DNA of 64,000 nucleotides, from contig NZ_MBEU01000037.1 in NCBI RefSeq assembly GCF_001954275.1, forward strand, positions 46,594 to 110,593, written 5' to 3'. The position numbers and the translations under genes were made by a program. Below the pieces are notes generated by a model. The model worked only from the letters and a program-made list of their open reading frames with translations, did no database searches and was not told where the DNA came from. This document shows positions 1 through 7,945 of the stretch, in pieces. The stretch's first letter is position 1. The number at the start of each line of letters is the position of its first letter. Source of the DNA: Mycobacterium sp. IS-836. GTDB taxonomy: Bacteria; Actinomycetota; Actinomycetes; Mycobacteriales; Mycobacteriaceae.

Positions 1-419
1 TCGGGAAGCTGGGTGCGCGCCCGCCGCCGCACGGGTAACGACCGATCGCGGACGGCGTCCAGCGCCGACTGCCGGGTCGGGTGCACGGGGACATACCGCG
101 ACACGCCCGTGGCGGTGATGGCCCGCACCGATCGCCGCGATTCGCACACCACCAGGATCGGCACATCCGGCCAGACACTGACGTGCCAGCGAGCACTGGT
201 GAATACCGACCACGCGGATCCGGATGGCACCCATAAGTTGTTGACGTCGACGATCACGGCGCGGGGCTCGTCGAGCGCGGCCTTGATGATGGCGTCGCGC
301 AAGCCACGGTAGGTAGCGCCGTCCAACACGCCGGTGACCGTCACGTAGGCCACGTCGTCGCAGCGTTCCACGTCAACCCTGATGGGCTCGGTGAATTCAG
401 CCCGCGGCGTCACCGACAT
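1..419 (-). CDS. STAS-domain protein, C-terminus beyond the window
   Basis: The frame opens at an ATG at 419 and stays open to the left edge, so only the first 139 residues are seen. The N-terminal ~110 residues read as a STAS (anti-sigma-factor-antagonist-like) fold: beta strand VAYVTVTGVLDGATY, a helix, then AVIVDVNNLWVPSGSAWSVF, where the Ser that is phosphorylated in classical antagonists would lie, and later VPILVVCES. The start lies inside the 3' end of the CheB-like gene (23-bp overlap), so the two are probably co-transcribed and translationally coupled. A STAS protein next to a signalling enzyme fits a role in partner switching that controls an alternative sigma factor, but this is inference. 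A C-terminal extra domain cannot be excluded. Confidence 0.7.
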   Translation of the reverse strand, partial: MSVTPRAEFTEPIRVDVERCDDVAYVTVTGVLDGATYRGLRDAIIKAALDEPRAVIVDVNNLWVPSGSAWSVFTSARWHVSVWPDVPILVVCESRRSVRAITATGVSRYVPVHPTRQSALDAVRDRSLPVRRRARTQLP

Positions 420-1434
420 CACCCGACCGGGGGGCGCTGGCCGATAGCCGCTGGCCGAGGACCGTCAGGGCACCTTCGGTTTCCGCGGCCAGCGCGGTAT
501 ACCGCGCGTAGAGCGGTCCGTGCCCGACGTTGTCGGCGAGTTGCCTGGCCAGCCTCGCCTTTTCCTGCAAGCTGCGCAGGGCGACCCACAGCGCGTTCTC
601 GACTTCGTTGTCGCGGGCGGTCAGCAGCGAGTCGGGTGTCCATGCGTGACCCACGCGGCAGCGGAAGTGACCCTCGCCGATCGAAACCAACGACCCGTTG
701 CAGTCCGGGCACGTGTACCCCGATGCCGGACCCAGTTCCTGGGTATCGAAGTTGGTGGAGAATCGGCGCGTCATGGCGATGCGGTTCTCGAGCTCCATCC
801 GAGCGTCGGGCTCCATGTTCGGCTCCTTGATCTCAAGCTGCGAAAGCTTTTTGAGCATTTCGCCCATGTCGGCCGCCGCCGCCAGGTGGTCCAGCACGCC
901 CGCTTCGCGCGCCTTGGCCGGCAGCGCCGGAAAAAGTGCGTCGTCGAGCGACTGGCCGATCGTCTTGCCGCCGCGCGAGCGGATCGCTGCCAGCCCCAGT
1001 ACACCGTCGTCGAGCACACCAGACATGAGGATCCCGACGACACGGGGACCGAACGCCAATGCAACCGAGCGGAACAATGCGTTGATCGCCGGCCGATGTC
1101 CGTTCTCGGTCGGTCCCTGCGACAGCACCACGCGATGGTCGGCGACCAGCAGATGGCGATCCGGGCGCGCGACATAGATGTGTCCCGATTGCAGGCACGC
1201 CCCGTCCTCGGCCGTCGCGGCGGGCAGCGGCCCACTGCGGTCGATGATGCGCGCGAGGATGCTCGGTGCACCGGGGGGAATGTGCAAAGCCATCAAGTAC
1301 GCGTAGGGCAGATCGGTCGGCAATCCGGCGGCCAGATTCGACAGTGCTTCGACACCCCCCGCCGATGCACCGATCGCCACTACGCCACTGACGCCATTGA
1401 GGTCGCCGTTTACCTCGGTCGCCTGTATCACCAC
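397..1434 (-). CDS. cheB: CheB-type methylesterase domain protein without receiver domain
   Basis: A 345-residue protein whose first ~190 residues are a CheB catalytic domain: GASAGG with nucleophile Ser24, His51 in MALHIPPG, and an acidic residue at 142-143 in the SGVLDDG segment, in the order of the CheB Ser-His-Asp triad. The N-terminal response-regulator domain of true chemotaxis CheB is absent. The C-terminal part has a CPDC...CRVGHAW cluster (around residues 255-280) that looks like a small metal-binding knuckle, then a helical tail. Mycobacteria have no flagellar chemotaxis, so the substrate is unlikely to be an MCP; a stress-signalling role beside the STAS protein is more plausible. 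The start is GTG (GTG GTG ATA), 6 nt after a GGGTAG element, so the transcript may be leaderless. Confidence 0.8.
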   Translation of the reverse strand: MVIQATEVNGDLNGVSGVVAIGASAGGVEALSNLAAGLPTDLPYAYLMALHIPPGAPSILARIIDRSGPLPAATAEDGACLQSGHIYVARPDRHLLVADHRVVLSQGPTENGHRPAINALFRSVALAFGPRVVGILMSGVLDDGVLGLAAIRSRGGKTIGQSLDDALFPALPAKAREAGVLDHLAAAADMGEMLKKLSQLEIKEPNMEPDARMELENRIAMTRRFSTNFDTQELGPASGYTCPDCNGSLVSIGEGHFRCRVGHAWTPDSLLTARDNEVENALWVALRSLQEKARLARQLADNVGHGPLYARYTALAAETEGALTVLGQRLSASAPRSGDVGDAAG

Positions 1435-1440
1435 TCTCGA

Positions 1441-1464
1441 CTACCCCCCTCAAGGGTAGGCAAC
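1441..1464 (-). promoter_or_regulatory. Weak SigF-like promoter for the CheB/STAS genes
   Basis: On the minus strand GTTG is followed after 14 nt by GGGTAG, which ends 6 nt before the GTG start. The spacer is one base short and the -35 box has one mismatch. The sequence also holds a CTACCC-N7-GGGTAG palindrome (1441-1459), so a palindromic operator is an alternative reading. Confidence 0.3.
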
Positions 1465-1508
1465 CGCGGAGCCGGTGGATAGATGCGTGGACAGATGCGC
1501 GGGCCACC

Positions 1509-1533
1509 GTTTGCGCCGGTTGATCAGTGGTAC
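1509..1533 (+). promoter_or_regulatory. SigF-like promoter of the catalase gene
   Basis: GTTT, 15-nt spacer, TGGTAC. One mismatch from the GGGTAC/T form of the -10 box. The predicted start lies near 1540, about 45 nt before the catalase ATG, leaving room for the GGAGGG ribosome site. Confidence 0.45.
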
Positions 1534-1585
1534 CCAAAACCGGATAGCCCGCGCCGTGATGTAGCCGTGAGGCAGGAGGGAACCC

Positions 1586-3709
1586 ATGGGCAGCGACCAC
1601 ACGTCCGATCCGAAGCAGCGCGATCTGGAACCGTCCCGCTTCCGTCGCGATACCGGATACCTGACCACCCAGCAGGGTGTCCGCGTCGACGACACCGATG
1701 ACTCGCTGACGGTCGGCGAGCGGGGACCGACGCTGCTGGAGGATTTCCACGCCCGGGAGAAGATCACCCACTTCGACCACGAGCGCATACCGGAGCGAGT
1801 GGTGCACGCGCGGGGCGCCGGCGCGTACGGCTTCTTCGAACCGTACGACGACTGGCTGGCCGAGTACACCGCGGCGAAATTTCTGACCACACCCGGAACC
1901 CAGACCCCGGTCTTCGTCCGCTTCTCGACGGTGGCCGGGTCGCGCGGTTCGGCCGACACCGTCCGCGACGTGCGCGGCTTTGCCACCAAATTCTATACAG
2001 CACAAGGCAATTACGATCTTGTCGGAAACAACTTTCCGGTCTTCTTCATCCAGGATGGGATCAAGTTTCCCGACTTCGTGCACGCCGTCAAACCCGAGCC
2101 GCACAACGAGATTCCGCAGGCGCAGTCGGCGCACGACACGTTGTGGGACTTCGTCTCGCTGCAGCCCGAAACGCTGCACACGATCATGTGGCTGATGTCG
2201 GACCGGGCGCTACCGCGCAGCTACCGGATGATGCAGGGCTTCGGAGTGCACACGTTCCGGCTGGTAAACGCCAGCGGTGAAGGCACTTTCGTGAAGTTCC
2301 ATTGGAAGCCGCGGCTCGGCGTGCACTCATTGATCTGGGATGAATGTCAGAAGGTCGCCGGCAAAGACCCCGATTACAACCGCCGCGACCTGTGGGAGGC
2401 CATCGAGTCGGGCCAGTACCCGGAATGGGAACTCGGTGTGCAGCTCGTGGCCGAGGCCGACGAGTTCAAGTTCGACTTCGACCTTCTCGACGCCACGAAA
2501 ATCATTCCCGAGGAACAGGTTCCGGTTCGCCCCGTGGGGAAGATGGTGCTGAACCGCAACCCGGACAACTTTTTCGCCGAAACCGAACAGGTGGCGTTTC
2601 ACACCGCGAACGTGGTACCGGGGATCGACTTCACCAACGATCCGTTGTTGCAGTTCCGCAACTTCTCCTACCTCGACACCCAGCTGATCCGTCTCGGCGG
2701 TCCCAATTTTGCGCAACTGCCGGTCAATCGGCCGGTAGCCGAGGTGCTCAATAACCAGCAGGACGGCTACGGTCAGCACAGGATCCCACAGGGCCGATCG
2801 AGCTACTACAAGAACACCTTGGGTAGCGGGTGTCCCGCGCTGGCCAATGACGACGTCTTCCGGCACTACACCCAGCGAATGGACGGCGCCGCGATGCGCA
2901 AGCGCGCCAAGTCTTTTGAAAATCACTACAGTCAGGCGCGAATGTTCTGGAAGAGCATGTCGGCGGTCGAGGCCGAACACATCGTCGCCGCGTTCGCCTT
3001 TGAACTCGGCAAGGTCGAGGTCCCCGACATCCGGTCGGCGGTGGTGGGCCAACTCGCCCACATCGATCACGAGCTGGCGGGGCAGGTCGCGGCCAAGCTC
3101 GGGCTCCCCGAGCCGGAGCGCCAGCAGGTCGACGACGTGCCGGAGTCGCCGGCGCTGTCCCAGCTCACCGACGTCCCCGACACGATCGCCTCGCGCAAGA
3201 TCGCGGTGCTGGCCGCCGACGGCGTGGACGTCGTCGGGACGCAGCGCTTTAAGGAGCTCATGCAGCAGCGCGGCGCGATGGTTGAAGTGCTGGCCCCGGT
3301 TGCCGGCGGAACTTTGGAGGGCGGATCGGGCGGCGAACTTCCCGTCGACCGCGCTTTCACCACCATGGCGTCCGTCCTGTACGACGCCGTCGTGGTGGCC
3401 TGCGGACCGCGCTCGGTGTCGACCCTCGCCAACGACGGGTACGCCGTGCACTTCGTGGTCGAGGCATACAAGCACCTCAAGCCGGTGGGTGCGTTCGGCG
3501 CCGGCATCGACCTGCTCCGCGCGGCGAACATTGAGAACCGGCTCGCCGATGACAACCCCGCGGATGACAACAGCGTCGTGAGCGATCAAGCCGTCGTGAC
3601 CACCACGGCGGCCGCCGACGAATTTCCCGAGGAGTTCGTCGACGAATTCGCCGCAGCCCTGGCCCAACACCGCTGCTGGCAACGACAGACGGACCCCGTC
3701 CCCGCATAG
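1586..3709 (+). CDS. katE: Large-subunit heme catalase (HPII/KatE type)
   Basis: Decomposes hydrogen peroxide to water and oxygen in the cytoplasm. At 707 residues it is the large-subunit clade, with a catalase core (about 25-510) and a C-terminal DJ-1/GATase-like flavodoxin domain (about 540-690). Core signatures: [12 protein letters not shown] with the distal heme-pocket His, [16 protein letters not shown], the distal Asn region of [17 protein letters not shown], and the proximal heme Tyr in [19 protein letters not shown]. The start ATG follows a strong AGGAGGG site. It is followed after 15 nt by the SAP-type small gene, so the two form an operon. The upstream SigF-like promoter and the stress-gene surroundings suggest induction in stationary phase or oxidative stress. 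Confidence 0.95.
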   Translation: MGSDHTSDPKQRDLEPSRFRRDTGYLTTQQGVRVDDTDDSLTVGERGPTLLEDFHAREKITHFDHERIPERVVHARGAGAYGFFEPYDDWLAEYTAAKFLTTPGTQTPVFVRFSTVAGSRGSADTVRDVRGFATKFYTAQGNYDLVGNNFPVFFIQDGIKFPDFVHAVKPEPHNEIPQAQSAHDTLWDFVSLQPETLHTIMWLMSDRALPRSYRMMQGFGVHTFRLVNASGEGTFVKFHWKPRLGVHSLIWDECQKVAGKDPDYNRRDLWEAIESGQYPEWELGVQLVAEADEFKFDFDLLDATKIIPEEQVPVRPVGKMVLNRNPDNFFAETEQVAFHTANVVPGIDFTNDPLLQFRNFSYLDTQLIRLGGPNFAQLPVNRPVAEVLNNQQDGYGQHRIPQGRSSYYKNTLGSGCPALANDDVFRHYTQRMDGAAMRKRAKSFENHYSQARMFWKSMSAVEAEHIVAAFAFELGKVEVPDIRSAVVGQLAHIDHELAGQVAAKLGLPEPERQQVDDVPESPALSQLTDVPDTIASRKIAVLAADGVDVVGTQRFKELMQQRGAMVEVLAPVAGGTLEGGSGGELPVDRAFTTMASVLYDAVVVACGPRSVSTLANDGYAVHFVVEAYKHLKPVGAFGAGIDLLRAANIENRLADDNPADDNSVVSDQAVVTTTAAADEFPEEFVDEFAAALAQHRCWQRQTDPVPA

Positions 3710-3724
3710 CACAGGAGGTTTATC

Positions 3725-3982
3725 GTGCCCAGATCGTCGATCAAGAACGAAAAGATGTACCAGGAGCTACGCAAACAGGGCGACTCCAAAGAGAAAGCCG
3801 CGCGGATCTCCAACGCGGCCGCCAGCCGGGGCAAGTCGTCGGTGGGCCGCAAGGGCGGCAAGTCCGGGTCCTACGCCGACTGGACGGTACCGGAATTGAA
3901 GAAGCGGGCCAAAGAGCTTGGTATGTCGGGGTATTCGGGCCTGACGAAGGACAAACTGGTCGCCAAGCTGCGTAACCACTGA
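3725..3982 (+). CDS. Small basic SAP/Rho-N-like protein (DUF7218 type)
   Basis: An 85-residue, Lys/Arg-rich protein. The first ~50 residues (IKNEKMYQELRKQGDSKEKAARISNA) match small stress-associated proteins of the DUF7218 type. The last ~35 residues (WTVPELKKRAKELGMSGYSGLTKDKLVAKL) form a helix-turn-helix of the SAP/Rho-N-terminal kind, which usually binds nucleic acid. The GTG start has an excellent AGGAGG site 8 nt upstream and lies 15 nt after the catalase stop, so it shares the catalase mRNA. A nucleoid- or RNA-binding role under oxidative stress is inference. The stop is followed by a stretch of short CTGAGTC-type repeats, not by a clear terminator. Confidence 0.85.
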   Translation: MPRSSIKNEKMYQELRKQGDSKEKAARISNAAASRGKSSVGRKGGKSGSYADWTVPELKKRAKELGMSGYSGLTKDKLVAKLRNH

Positions 3983-4003
3983 GTCCGCGGCTGAGTCGCT
4001 GAG

Positions 4004-4023
4004 ATCTAGTCGAATCTAGTCGG
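4004..4023. repeat. 10-bp tandem duplication over a stop codon
   Basis: ATCTAGTCG(A/G) occurs twice head to tail. The repeat carries the TAG stop of the minus-strand nucleotidyltransferase-like gene, giving two in-register TAG codons. Confidence 0.7.
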
Positions 4024-4606
4024 TGAGCCCCAGCCGCTCGGCCAGCACCAAGAATGCGACCGCGTAGTCGTTGTCGGCGGTCCGTGATCTGATGCGATCC
4101 CAGTCCAGCCGTTCGCGGATCGCCCGCACGGCCGGCAGCAGCTTCGCGAAATCGCAGTGGTGCTCGTTGAGCGCGCGCAACTTCTGGATAACCACCAGGG
4201 TCGGCGGCAGCACCGGCATCGATATCGCCAACACGTCGCGCTGCTCGGCGCAGTCCAGGGTGGCCCGATCCACCGGCACGCCGTTCACCCGGTGCAACAC
4301 ATCCACGACCGTGCCTCCGGTGCGGGCCTTGAACAGCCAGTCCTCCGGCGGGTGTTCGACGGCGAATCCGGCGTCGTTCAAGGTCGCGACGGCGGCCGCC
4401 GCATCGGCCTCGGCGACCACCAGATCCACATCGTGGCTGGGTTCGGGTGCGCCGTATGCCCATAGCGCGTAGCTGCCCGCCAGCGCGAAACGCGGCCCAT
4501 TCTCTTTGAGTGCCGACGCCGCGCCACGCAGCGCCTCGCGCAACCGCGCACAGTCGGCGGACACGTGTGCGCCAGTCTGAACGGCATCCGTCTGAATGGG
4601 GTTCAT
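4016..4606 (-). CDS. Nucleotidyltransferase-fold protein (MNT/AbiEii-like)
   Basis: A 196-residue protein. The stretch FALAGSYALWAYGAPEPSHDVDLVVAEAD is the signature of the minimal nucleotidyltransferase fold: G-S followed by D-x-D, here Asp-Val-Asp as metal ligands. The remainder (EDWLFKARTGGTVVDVLHRVNG, then ILPAVRAIRERLDWDRI) fits proteins annotated as nucleotidyl transferase AbiEii/toxin-like or DUF6036. No antitoxin partner is adjacent, so a toxin role is not supported. The ATG at 4606 is preferred over the longer open frame because a promoter-like GTTG-N15-GGGTAT ends 12 nt upstream. Confidence 0.75.
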   Translation of the reverse strand: MNPIQTDAVQTGAHVSADCARLREALRGAASALKENGPRFALAGSYALWAYGAPEPSHDVDLVVAEADAAAAVATLNDAGFAVEHPPEDWLFKARTGGTVVDVLHRVNGVPVDRATLDCAEQRDVLAISMPVLPPTLVVIQKLRALNEHHCDFAKLLPAVRAIRERLDWDRIRSRTADNDYAVAFLVLAERLGLTD

Positions 4607-4618
4607 CGTGGATAGGTG

Positions 4619-4643
4619 ATACCCGCCGGCCAGCGTCCGCAAC
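4619..4643 (-). promoter_or_regulatory. SigF-like promoter of the nucleotidyltransferase-like gene
   Basis: Minus strand GTTG-N15-GGGTAT, with one mismatch in the -35 box. The predicted start is about 5-6 nt before the ATG at 4606, so the mRNA would be almost leaderless. It faces the plus-strand GTTT-N15-GGGCAA element, giving a divergent promoter pair. Confidence 0.5.
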
Positions 4644-4644
4644 C

Positions 4645-4666
4645 CGTTTAAGCGTCGTTTAGGCGT
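4645..4666. repeat. 11-bp tandem repeat with GTTTA core
   Basis: CGTTTAAGCGT followed directly by CGTTTAGGCGT (one mismatch). The second copy supplies the GTTT of the downstream promoter-like element. Confidence 0.65.
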
Positions 4667-4681
4667 CGGCCAAATGGGCAA
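4657..4681 (+). promoter_or_regulatory. SigF-like promoter variant (GTTT-N15-GGGCAA)
   Basis: GTTT, 15-nt spacer, GGGCAA, located 46 nt before the acyl-CoA dehydrogenase-like start. The same GTTT-N15-GGGCAA arrangement, also preceded by GTTTA repeats, occurs at 34658-34682. Confidence 0.35.
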
Positions 4682-4726
4682 TCGACCAGGTATGTCAGTG
4701 CAAAGATCGGCGTCGGGTGACCGCGC

Positions 4727-5704
4727 GTGACTGCGGGCCTCGTGCAGCACTGGCTGGAGTCGGGACGACTCGAGTTGCCGCTGCCCGCGTCGGGCCGTAC
4801 CGCTGAGCGCTGGCAAGGCCTGGCGGGCCTCGCCGAAGAGGACATCGCGGCGGCCCGGATCGCCGAGACCCACGTCGACGCCGTCGCAATATTGGACGAA
4901 TTGGGCGGCAAGCCACCGGAATCGGGCCAGCTATGGGCCGTCTGGGCGGCCGAATCCCCCGACGCGGTGCTGACGGCCACCAAGATCAGCCGCGGGGCGT
5001 TCACGCTGAACGGCACCAAGGTGTGGTGCCAGGGAGCAGGGTTCTGCACCAATGCGCTCGTGACCGCGCGCCTCGACGACGGAAGGCGGGGACTGTTCGC
5101 GGTAGCGGTCCTCGACCATGCCGTCAAAGCGCTGCCCAGCACGTGGTGGAACGCCGGGATGGCCGGCAGCGACACCCGGCCGGTCCAGTTCACCAACGCC
5201 CACGCCGTCGCGGTGGGCGACCCCGGTGACTACCAGAACCGCCCCGGCTTCTGGCACGCCGCGATCGGCGTGGCCGCGTGCTGGCTCGGCGGCGCGCGCC
5301 GGGTCGCCGAACCGCTATACCGTTGCGCCGGAAGCAAATCGGCTGACGCCTACTCACTGGCCCATCTGGGTGCGGTGGACGCCGCACTGGCCGCCGGCGA
5401 CGCAATGCTGGCCACCGCGGCAGCCCAGATCGACGACGACCCATTCGACCGGGCCGGCACCGCACAACTGCTGGCCCGCCGCGTGCGAAGCATCGTCGAA
5501 CACGCGGCCGACGAAGCCATCACCCGCACCGGGCGCGCCCTGGGACCGGGCCCGCTGTGTCAGGACGGCCGGCACGCCCAACGGGTGGCCGATTTGAGCA
5601 TCTATATCCGACAGAGTCACGCCGAGCGAGATCTTGCCGAGCTCGGACGACTCGCCGGCGACCACCGCTGGGGAACGACCGACGACCAGGTGAGGACCAC
5701 GTGA
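4727..5704 (+). CDS. Acyl-CoA dehydrogenase family protein
   Basis: At 325 residues it is shorter than the usual ~380-residue flavoprotein. The middle segment AAESPDAVLTATKISRGAFTLNGTKVWCQGAGFCTNALVTAR matches the beta-domain of acyl-CoA dehydrogenases (substrate/FAD wrapping, G-x-K-x-W-x-x-G/S). The C-terminal helical part (AIGVAACWLGGARRVAEPLY; ARRVRSIVEHAADEAI) fits the helical bundle. Part of the N-terminal helical domain is missing, so enzymatic activity is uncertain. The gene starts at GTG 4727 and its stop overlaps the next start as GTGA, so it is translationally coupled to the PIG-L deacetylase. This pairing is common in actinobacterial clusters that also carry a methyltransferase and glycosyltransferase, which are missing here. 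Confidence 0.8.
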   Translation: MTAGLVQHWLESGRLELPLPASGRTAERWQGLAGLAEEDIAAARIAETHVDAVAILDELGGKPPESGQLWAVWAAESPDAVLTATKISRGAFTLNGTKVWCQGAGFCTNALVTARLDDGRRGLFAVAVLDHAVKALPSTWWNAGMAGSDTRPVQFTNAHAVAVGDPGDYQNRPGFWHAAIGVAACWLGGARRVAEPLYRCAGSKSADAYSLAHLGAVDAALAAGDAMLATAAAQIDDDPFDRAGTAQLLARRVRSIVEHAADEAITRTGRALGPGPLCQDGRHAQRVADLSIYIRQSHAERDLAELGRLAGDHRWGTTDDQVRTT

Positions 5705-6486
5705 GAGCGACCGTGACGACCATTGCGACAAGCAATTGCACGCGGTTTGCCGCCAGGCCGCTGACCCGCGGCGGCACCCCGGTGCCAATCTGGCTCGCTG
5801 CCCTCGACCGGGGTGCCCCGCCGCCACTGGATCTGACCGAATGCCCCGGCCTTATCGTCGTCGCACCCCATCCCGACGATGAGACGCTCGGCCTGGGCGC
5901 AACCATCGCGCAATTGGCCGCCTCGGGCACCGACGTCCAGGTGGTGTCGGTCAGCGACGGCGGCGCAGTCCGGCCCGACGCGTCGCGGTCCGAACGGCTC
6001 CGTCTGGCAGCGATACAGAAATACGAATTACGCAGGGCAACGGGCATTTTGGGGCTCCCTCCGCCGATATCACTGGGCCTGCCCGACGGCCGTATCGCCG
6101 ACCACGAGGGCGGGCTCACCGAGACGCTGGTCAACATCCTCGCCGATGCCCGGCCCGGGACATGGTGTGCCGCCACGTGGCGCGGCGACGGCCACCCCGA
6201 CCACGAGGCAGCCGGGCGCGCTGCCGCGGCGGCGTGTGCGCGCACGGGTGCCACGCTGCTGGAGTATCCGGTCTGGATGTGGCACTGGGCTAACCCCGCC
6301 GATCCTGCGGTGCCGTGGAACCGGGCATATTCGGTGCCCGTGCCCGCGTGGGCTCTCAGCCGTAAACGCCTTGCGGCGCATTGCTTTCGCAGCCAACTCC
6401 AGGCGGGAAACGCAGACTCGGCACCCGTATTGCCGGCATTCGTCCTCGCGCGGCTCCTGGCGGTCGGGGAACTGGTGTTCCGATGA
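5701..6486 (+). CDS. PIG-L family deacetylase
   Basis: A 261-residue zinc-dependent N-acetyl-sugar deacetylase of the LmbE/PIG-L family, the family of mycothiol enzymes MshB and Mca. The metal site is seen in APHPDDETLGLGATI (His, Asp, Asp) and again in GDGHPDHEAAGRAA (the second His motif). The GTG start overlaps the stop of the acyl-CoA dehydrogenase gene by 4 nt (GTGA), so this start is favoured over longer in-frame possibilities. It forms an operon with the genes on either side. The true substrate is unknown; it is too divergent for me to call it MshB or Mca. Confidence 0.88.
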   Translation: MRATVTTIATSNCTRFAARPLTRGGTPVPIWLAALDRGAPPPLDLTECPGLIVVAPHPDDETLGLGATIAQLAASGTDVQVVSVSDGGAVRPDASRSERLRLAAIQKYELRRATGILGLPPPISLGLPDGRIADHEGGLTETLVNILADARPGTWCAATWRGDGHPDHEAAGRAAAAACARTGATLLEYPVWMWHWANPADPAVPWNRAYSVPVPAWALSRKRLAAHCFRSQLQAGNADSAPVLPAFVLARLLAVGELVFR

Positions 6487-6491
6487 ACGCG

Positions 6492-6545
6492 CGATGTGCA
6501 AGTGACGGCACCAGGGACCGATGTGCCGGTGACAGCATCAAGGAC
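6492..6545. repeat. 27-bp imperfect tandem duplication
   Basis: Two units of 27 bp (6492-6518 and 6519-6545) share CGATGTGC..GTGAC.GCA.CA.GGAC. They fill the gap between the PIG-L stop and the next ATG and create a 24-codon reading frame (ATG at 6483, overlapping the PIG-L stop as ATGA). The duplication looks recent. Confidence 0.65.
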
Positions 6546-6547
6546 CT

Positions 6548-7312
6548 ATGCGCGTAGCGACCTTCAACATCCTGCATGGTCGCACGGTCGGCGATGGCGT
6601 TGATCCGCAACGGCTACGCGACTGCGTGCGCCGGCTTGATCCCGACGTGTTGGCGTTGCAGGAGGTCGACTTCGAGCAGCCGCGCTCGGAGCGGGCCGAC
6701 CTCACCGCGGTGGCGGCCCAAGCGATGGGAGCGGTGGAGCACCGGTTTGTCGCCGCTATCTCGGGCACCCCTGGGGCGACCTGGATGGCCGCCACGGGCC
6801 GCGAACAACCCGGGACCGCGGCATACGGAATCGCCCTGCTGTCAAGGTATCCGGTGGACAGCTGGCAGGTGCTGCGCCTGCCGCGGATTCCGATGCGCTT
6901 TCCCATGTACCTGCCGGGACCCAGGCGGGTGATGATCGTCGATGAAGAACCGCGGGCGGCGGTCATCGCACGGCTGCGCACCCCGCGGGGCGCTCTGACG
7001 GTGGCCAACACGCACTTGTCTTTCGTACCCGGCTGGAATCGGCGTCAGCTGCGCCGGCTGATCCGCGACCTGCGCGGCTTTCCCGGTCCGCGGCTGCTGA
7101 TGGGAGACCTGAACATGACGCCCCAGGCAGTCCGGCGTTGGTCGGGAATGCGGACGTTGGCGGTGGCCCCGACCTTTCCCGCGGATGCGCCCGGCCGCCA
7201 GCTCGACCACATCCTTACCGACGACAATCGCTTGCGGGCCGATGCCGCCGAGGCGGAGCTGATGCCGATATCCGACCATCGCCCACTGGTGGTCGACCTC
7301 AGATCGCGGTGA
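6548..7312 (+). CDS. Endonuclease/exonuclease/phosphatase family protein
   Basis: A 254-residue metal-dependent phosphoesterase of the DNase I/EEP fold. Motifs run in order: TFNILHG at the N-terminus, LALQEVDF with the metal-binding Glu, VANTHLSF, LMGDLNMTP with Asp and Asn, and the terminal ISDHRPLVVD with the catalytic Asp-His. No signal peptide is seen, so a cytoplasmic nuclease or lipid-head-group phosphatase is equally possible. It follows the PIG-L gene within 61 nt and is probably in the same transcript. Its last 14 bp overlap the convergent DUF3349 gene. Confidence 0.85.
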   Translation: MRVATFNILHGRTVGDGVDPQRLRDCVRRLDPDVLALQEVDFEQPRSERADLTAVAAQAMGAVEHRFVAAISGTPGATWMAATGREQPGTAAYGIALLSRYPVDSWQVLRLPRIPMRFPMYLPGPRRVMIVDEEPRAAVIARLRTPRGALTVANTHLSFVPGWNRRQLRRLIRDLRGFPGPRLLMGDLNMTPQAVRRWSGMRTLAVAPTFPADAPGRQLDHILTDDNRLRADAAEAELMPISDHRPLVVDLRSR

Positions 7313-7580
7313 GTCCGCGTTGAACGCGGTCGATGTCGTCCGGTAACGGCATCTCGTTGGTGACCCTGGTGATCTCCACCCCGACATCGACCCGGAAATC
7401 GGCGCTACCGACGGGTCGCGGTTCTGGCGCGAATTTACTTATGACAGACCGGATCTCGTCGTCCGATGCTCGTCGCGGCAGCAGGGCCAGCAGCGGCACA
7501 TAACCCACGGCCGGCGTCCCGCTCGAGTAACCGGCACGGAGAAAAGCGACAATGCGCGCCACCCGGTCGCCCATGCTCAT
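7299..7580 (-). CDS. DUF3349 family small protein
   Basis: A 93-residue protein with the DUF3349 hallmark RVARIVAFLRAGYSSGTPAVGYVPLLALLPRRASDDEIRSVI; mycobacteria carry several paralogues (Rv0543c type). Structures of the family show a small helical bundle with no known activity. Possible starts are ATG 7580 (MSMGDRV) and ATG 7574. The first abuts a perfect 10-bp hairpin, so translation initiation may be structure-controlled. The convergent EEP gene overlaps its 3' end by 14 bp. The longer reading frame to 7655 lies in repeat and terminator sequence and is rejected. Confidence 0.85.
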   Translation of the reverse strand: MSMGDRVARIVAFLRAGYSSGTPAVGYVPLLALLPRRASDDEIRSVISKFAPEPRPVGSADFRVDVGVEITRVTNEMPLPDDIDRVQRGLTAI

Positions 7581-7603
7581 TTTGCCGGGATAGCCCGGCA
7601 AAA
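7580..7603 (-). promoter_or_regulatory. Perfect hairpin at the DUF3349 start codon
   Basis: TTTTGCCGGG / CCCGGCAAAA arms (10 bp) with a 4-nt loop. On the minus strand the 3' arm runs straight into the ATG at 7580, so the folded RNA would occlude the start region. Confidence 0.5.
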
Positions 7604-7605
7604 CC

Positions 7606-7634
7606 GTTTGAAACGCAGCCGTTTGAGCGCAGCC
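7606..7634. repeat. 14-15-bp tandem repeat GTTTGA(A)(A/G)CGCAGCC
   Basis: GTTTGAAACGCAGCC (7606-7620) is followed by GTTTGAGCGCAGCC (7621-7634) and a decayed third unit beginning GTTCACG. Confidence 0.55.
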
Positions 7635-7663
7635 GTTCACGAAACGAAAGTCCACAAAACGAA

Positions 7664-7694
7664 GAGGCCCGGTCCCCCAACGGAACCGGGCCTC
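7664..7694 (-). terminator. Hairpin terminator after the CsbD-like gene
   Basis: A perfect 10-bp inverted repeat (GAGGCCCGGT / ACCGGGCCTC) with an 11-nt loop, 15 nt past the CsbD-like stop. It lacks a long U-tract, as is usual for mycobacterial terminators. Confidence 0.65.
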
Positions 7695-7708
7695 TCGTTC
7701 GTTCGAAA

Positions 7709-7945
7709 CTACTGGTTTTCCTTTTGCCGTTCCTCGGCGGCCTTTGCGCCGGCGCGGGCGGATTCGGCTTCGGCTTCCTTCTTGCCCGCATCGCGCTGGG
7801 CGTCGGCCTTGTCTTGCTGCGCCTGACCCTCTTCGACGACGTCGTCGCGGCCGGCCAGGGTTCCGCCAACCTCTTTCGCCTTACCCTTAACGCCTTCAAC
7901 GGCGCCCTTGACGGCTTCTTGTGCTCCGCTCTTGTGATCGCCCAT
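7709..7945 (-). CDS. CsbD-like stress protein
   Basis: A 78-residue, highly charged, Ala/Lys/Glu-rich protein. MGDHKSGAQEAVKGAVEGVKGKAKEVGGTLAGRDD matches the CsbD family, named after the SigB-controlled Bacillus protein, and the mycobacterial microaggregate-binding-protein-like group. The rest (QAQQDKADAQRDAGKKEAEAESARAGAK) is predicted long helix. The ATG at 7945 is preceded by a strong GGGAGGT site, so the longer open frame upstream is rejected. A hairpin terminator follows. The biochemical function of the family is unknown. Confidence 0.85.
   Translation of the reverse strand: MGDHKSGAQEAVKGAVEGVKGKAKEVGGTLAGRDDVVEEGQAQQDKADAQRDAGKKEAEAESARAGAKAAEERQKENQ

Noticed and set aside
2327..3712. 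Long minus-strand frame opposite the catalase
   Set aside because: Shadow of a high-GC gene; the plus strand encodes a complete catalase.
4016..4606. Toxin of a toxin-antitoxin pair
   Set aside because: The nucleotidyltransferase fold fits, but no small antitoxin gene lies on either side in the same direction.
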